A DNA stretch of 64,000 bases. Origin: Planctomycetota bacterium. GTDB taxonomy: Bacteria > Planctomycetota > Brocadiia > Brocadiales > Brocadiaceae. The DNA is taken from contig VGXV01000007.1 of NCBI GenBank assembly GCA_016873165.1, positions 31,245-95,244 on the forward strand. Reading direction: 5' to 3'. This document shows positions 62,646 to 64,000 of this stretch, one piece after another; the stretch's first letter is position 1; every line of letters begins with the position of its first letter. Under the pieces are notes generated by a model, which had not been told where the DNA came from, did not search any database, and saw only the letters and a program-made list of their open reading frames with translations. The translations under genes and the position numbers were made by a program.

Positions 62646-63587
62646 CTACACGGAAGGCCGCGGATGCAATCCGGCCTGTTTCACTATTTCAGGAACCGCC
62701 TCTTCCCATTCAACTGCCATAATATGCACCCCCGCAACTCCTTTTAATTCTCTCACCTGTTCAATCACTTCCAGGCAAATCTTTATCCCTTCTTCCTTTC
62801 CTTTTTTCAGTTCAGCGGCGGCAGTCATACGATCCATAACAACATCAGGCACATCCATCCCCGGCACATTATGTTTCATATGTTTTGCCATGCCCTTTGA
62901 TTTAAGCGGCGCAACGCCGGCAAGGATATACGTTTTTTCGTGAAGTCCCATATCGGTAACCATCTTCATCCATTCTTCAAACTTTTTTACGTTGTAAATA
63001 ATTTGCGTCTGAATGAAATCTGCTCCTGCCTTAATTTTTTTTGCAAGCCTTGCCGCGCGGTATTTAAAAGGGTCTGCAAAGGGATTTTCCGCAGCGCCGA
63101 TAAAAAACCTTGGTTCCTCCGCCTTCAATTCCTGTCCGCACTGGAATAATTTCTCGTCTCTGAGTGTTTTCGCAATTTGAATAAGCTGAATCGAATCAAT
63201 GTCAAACACTCCTTTCGCCATCGGATGATCGCCAAACTTCTGGTGATCCCCCGTCAAACACAACAGATTTTTTGCCCCCAAAGCCGCTGCGCCTAAAAGA
63301 TCGCTCTGAATGGCAATACGGTTTCTATCACGGCAGGTCATTTGAATGATAGGCTCCACACCCGAATCAAGCACAATCCTGCCGGCGGCAATACTTGACA
63401 TTCTTACTACGGCTGTTTGACAATCAGTAATATTAAAGGCATCGCCATACCCTTTCAGCATCTCTGCCTTTTTTTCAATTATCGTTCTGTCTGCGCCCCG
63501 GGGAGGGCCAAGTTCCGCTGTTACCGCAAATTTTCCGTTACGAAGTATTTTCTCCAGATTGCTGCCAGATTTCATGATCTCACTCAT
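62646..63587 (-). CDS. metF: Methylenetetrahydrofolate reductase family protein
   Basis: 313 residues from the ATG at 63587; another ATG at 63575 is possible. FAVTAELGPPRGAD, FNITDCQTAVVRMSS, QMTCRDRNRIAIQSDL and LCLTGDH identify the family. QTQIIYNV (substrate loop) and ILAGVAPLKSKGMAKHM follow. It reduces 5,10-methylene- to 5-methyl-tetrahydrofolate and works in methionine synthesis or the Wood-Ljungdahl route, which anammox bacteria use. No corrinoid or acs genes are seen. Confidence 0.93.
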   Translation of the reverse strand: MSEIMKSGSNLEKILRNGKFAVTAELGPPRGADRTIIEKKAEMLKGYGDAFNITDCQTAVVRMSSIAAGRIVLDSGVEPIIQMTCRDRNRIAIQSDLLGAAALGAKNLLCLTGDHQKFGDHPMAKGVFDIDSIQLIQIAKTLRDEKLFQCGQELKAEEPRFFIGAAENPFADPFKYRAARLAKKIKAGADFIQTQIIYNVKKFEEWMKMVTDMGLHEKTYILAGVAPLKSKGMAKHMKHNVPGMDVPDVVMDRMTAAAELKKGKEEGIKICLEVIEQVRELKGVAGVHIMAVEWEEAVPEIVKQAGLHPRPSV

Positions 63588-63746
63588 TTCCAAACATGGT
63601 TAACGATACGTTTACATAAAAACCTACTCAGGAAACAATTACTTTCATTTGTTAAGCCTCGAAATTATACCAACTCGCAATTATTTTATACAAGCATCTT
63701 TTCCTTATGATTCAAAATTCAATAAATAGTTACCTGTTTTTAGTAA

Positions 63747-63871
63747 ACAAATCTGGTGTTCGATTCGCCTTTTAATGCTTTCCTGCCTGTCGGCAGACAG
63801 GTACTACGCTCAGATGACGAAGCTGTCGTCTGATCACATTTGCACACTCGGTGTAAACTCCGTCAAAGGGT
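63747..63871 (-). repeat. Dispersed repeat, copy 2 (inverted copy of 55591-55695)
   Basis: On the minus strand the sequence runs ACCCTTTGACGGAGTTTAC to AACACCAGATTTG, matching copy 1 apart from about 20% changes and an extra palindrome CCTGTCTGCCGACAGGCAGG. It ends ten bases from the stop of the IS630-like frame. Confidence 0.8.
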
Positions 63872-63880
63872 AGTGTCTCG

Positions 63881-64000
63881 TCAACTTTCAAGTGTCGGAT
63901 AAAGACGAGATAGTTTTATCCTGGCCTTTTCGGCAGTGAATTGCCAATTGACCTTAGCATTTTTGTTGTTTCTGGATTTCTGCCATGCTGCCACCTCTTT
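63881..64000 (-). CDS. IS630-type transposase, C-terminal end (runs off the window)
   Basis: 39 codons ending at a TGA. The stretch AKVNWQFTAEKARIKL and SRLYPTL at the end are the classical C-terminus of IS630-family DDE transposases (VDW-FTT-DARIKLKRLYP). The remainder lies beyond the window. Confidence 0.8.
   Translation of the reverse strand, partial: KEVAAWQKSRNNKNAKVNWQFTAEKARIKLSRLYPTLES

Noticed and set aside
63588..63746. Possible SAM or cobalamin riboswitch upstream of metF
   Set aside because: I looked for conserved cores of both classes and saw none; the stretch is plain AT-rich DNA up to the repeat.
1..64000. CRISPR arrays, tRNA and rRNA genes
   Set aside because: No regularly spaced direct repeats of CRISPR type and no TTCGAATC-type tRNA arms or rRNA segments were seen in the intergenic regions on either strand.

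Overview
The window (64 kb, AT-rich, roughly 40% GC by eye) looks like chromosome from a Gram-negative anaerobe. I would place it, by inference only, among the anammox planctomycetes (Brocadiales) or close relatives. Reasons: lipid A synthesis (lpxB) and a beta-barrel porin with a C-terminal Phe; an oxygen-independent class III ribonucleotide reductase set (nrdR-nrdD-nrdG); superoxide reductase, ferredoxin and several small c-type cytochromes; and planctomycete-like features such as paired SPFH proteins and a formylglycine-enzyme-fold lipobox-less exported protein. No rRNA, tRNA or CRISPR array was seen.

Layout. 1-8 kb: start of trpE, a Trp-heptad coiled-coil nuclease-like protein, a porin, two SPFH proteins, an exported FGE-like protein and a coiled-coil partner. 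8-12 kb: serA, an ABC-2 permease, and parB with two exact parS sites. 11.9-16.1 kb: a minus-strand operon that is the most unusual part of the window (below). 16.3-33 kb: a TumE-type toxin-antitoxin pair, smc, a 45-residue histone-like protein, nrdG-nrdD-nrdR, dCMP deaminase, mnmE, yidC, a Trm112-like protein, scpA, an M50 protease, lpxB and a sugar reductase. 33-38 kb: a coiled-coil membrane protein and dnaE. 37.9-48 kb: a mobile-looking defence island (vsr, dcm, MORC/MutL-like ATPase, Z1 protein, PD-(D/E)XK protein, AIPR) with a broken second vsr copy and REP-like hairpins at its left edge. 48-54.8 kb: AsmA-like protein, aroB, dprA, then an oxidative-stress/electron-transfer set (ferredoxin, superoxide reductase, two cytochromes c) and pfkA. 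54.8-55.8 kb: a gene-free repeat cluster. 55.8-64 kb: an FAD oxidoreductase, a membrane multiheme cytochrome, SDR, cysteine dioxygenase, glutamate dehydrogenase, a ferritin-like protein, a PilZ/receiver-like protein, metF and the end of an IS630-type transposase.

Main discovery. Two RNA elements match the fluoride (crcB-motif) riboswitch: 16018-16063 and 14004-14048, both minus strand. Neither precedes a fluoride exporter. The first follows a good sigma-70-type promoter and controls tandem intrinsic terminators in front of a dynamin-like GTPase. The second lies 26 nt beyond the GTPase stop codon and can control the Shine-Dalgarno of a zinc-ribbon gene by alternative pairing. That gene is translationally coupled to a zinc-ribbon/HEAT gene that needs a -1 frameshift at an exact A_AAA_AAG heptamer, then to a Cys-rich protein and a P-loop ATPase. 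The tandem terminators have a 1:2 / 2:3 / 3:4 alternative-pairing layout like the trp attenuator. I read this as a doubly fluoride-gated, apparently undescribed, membrane or nucleotide-hydrolase stress operon; its function is inference.
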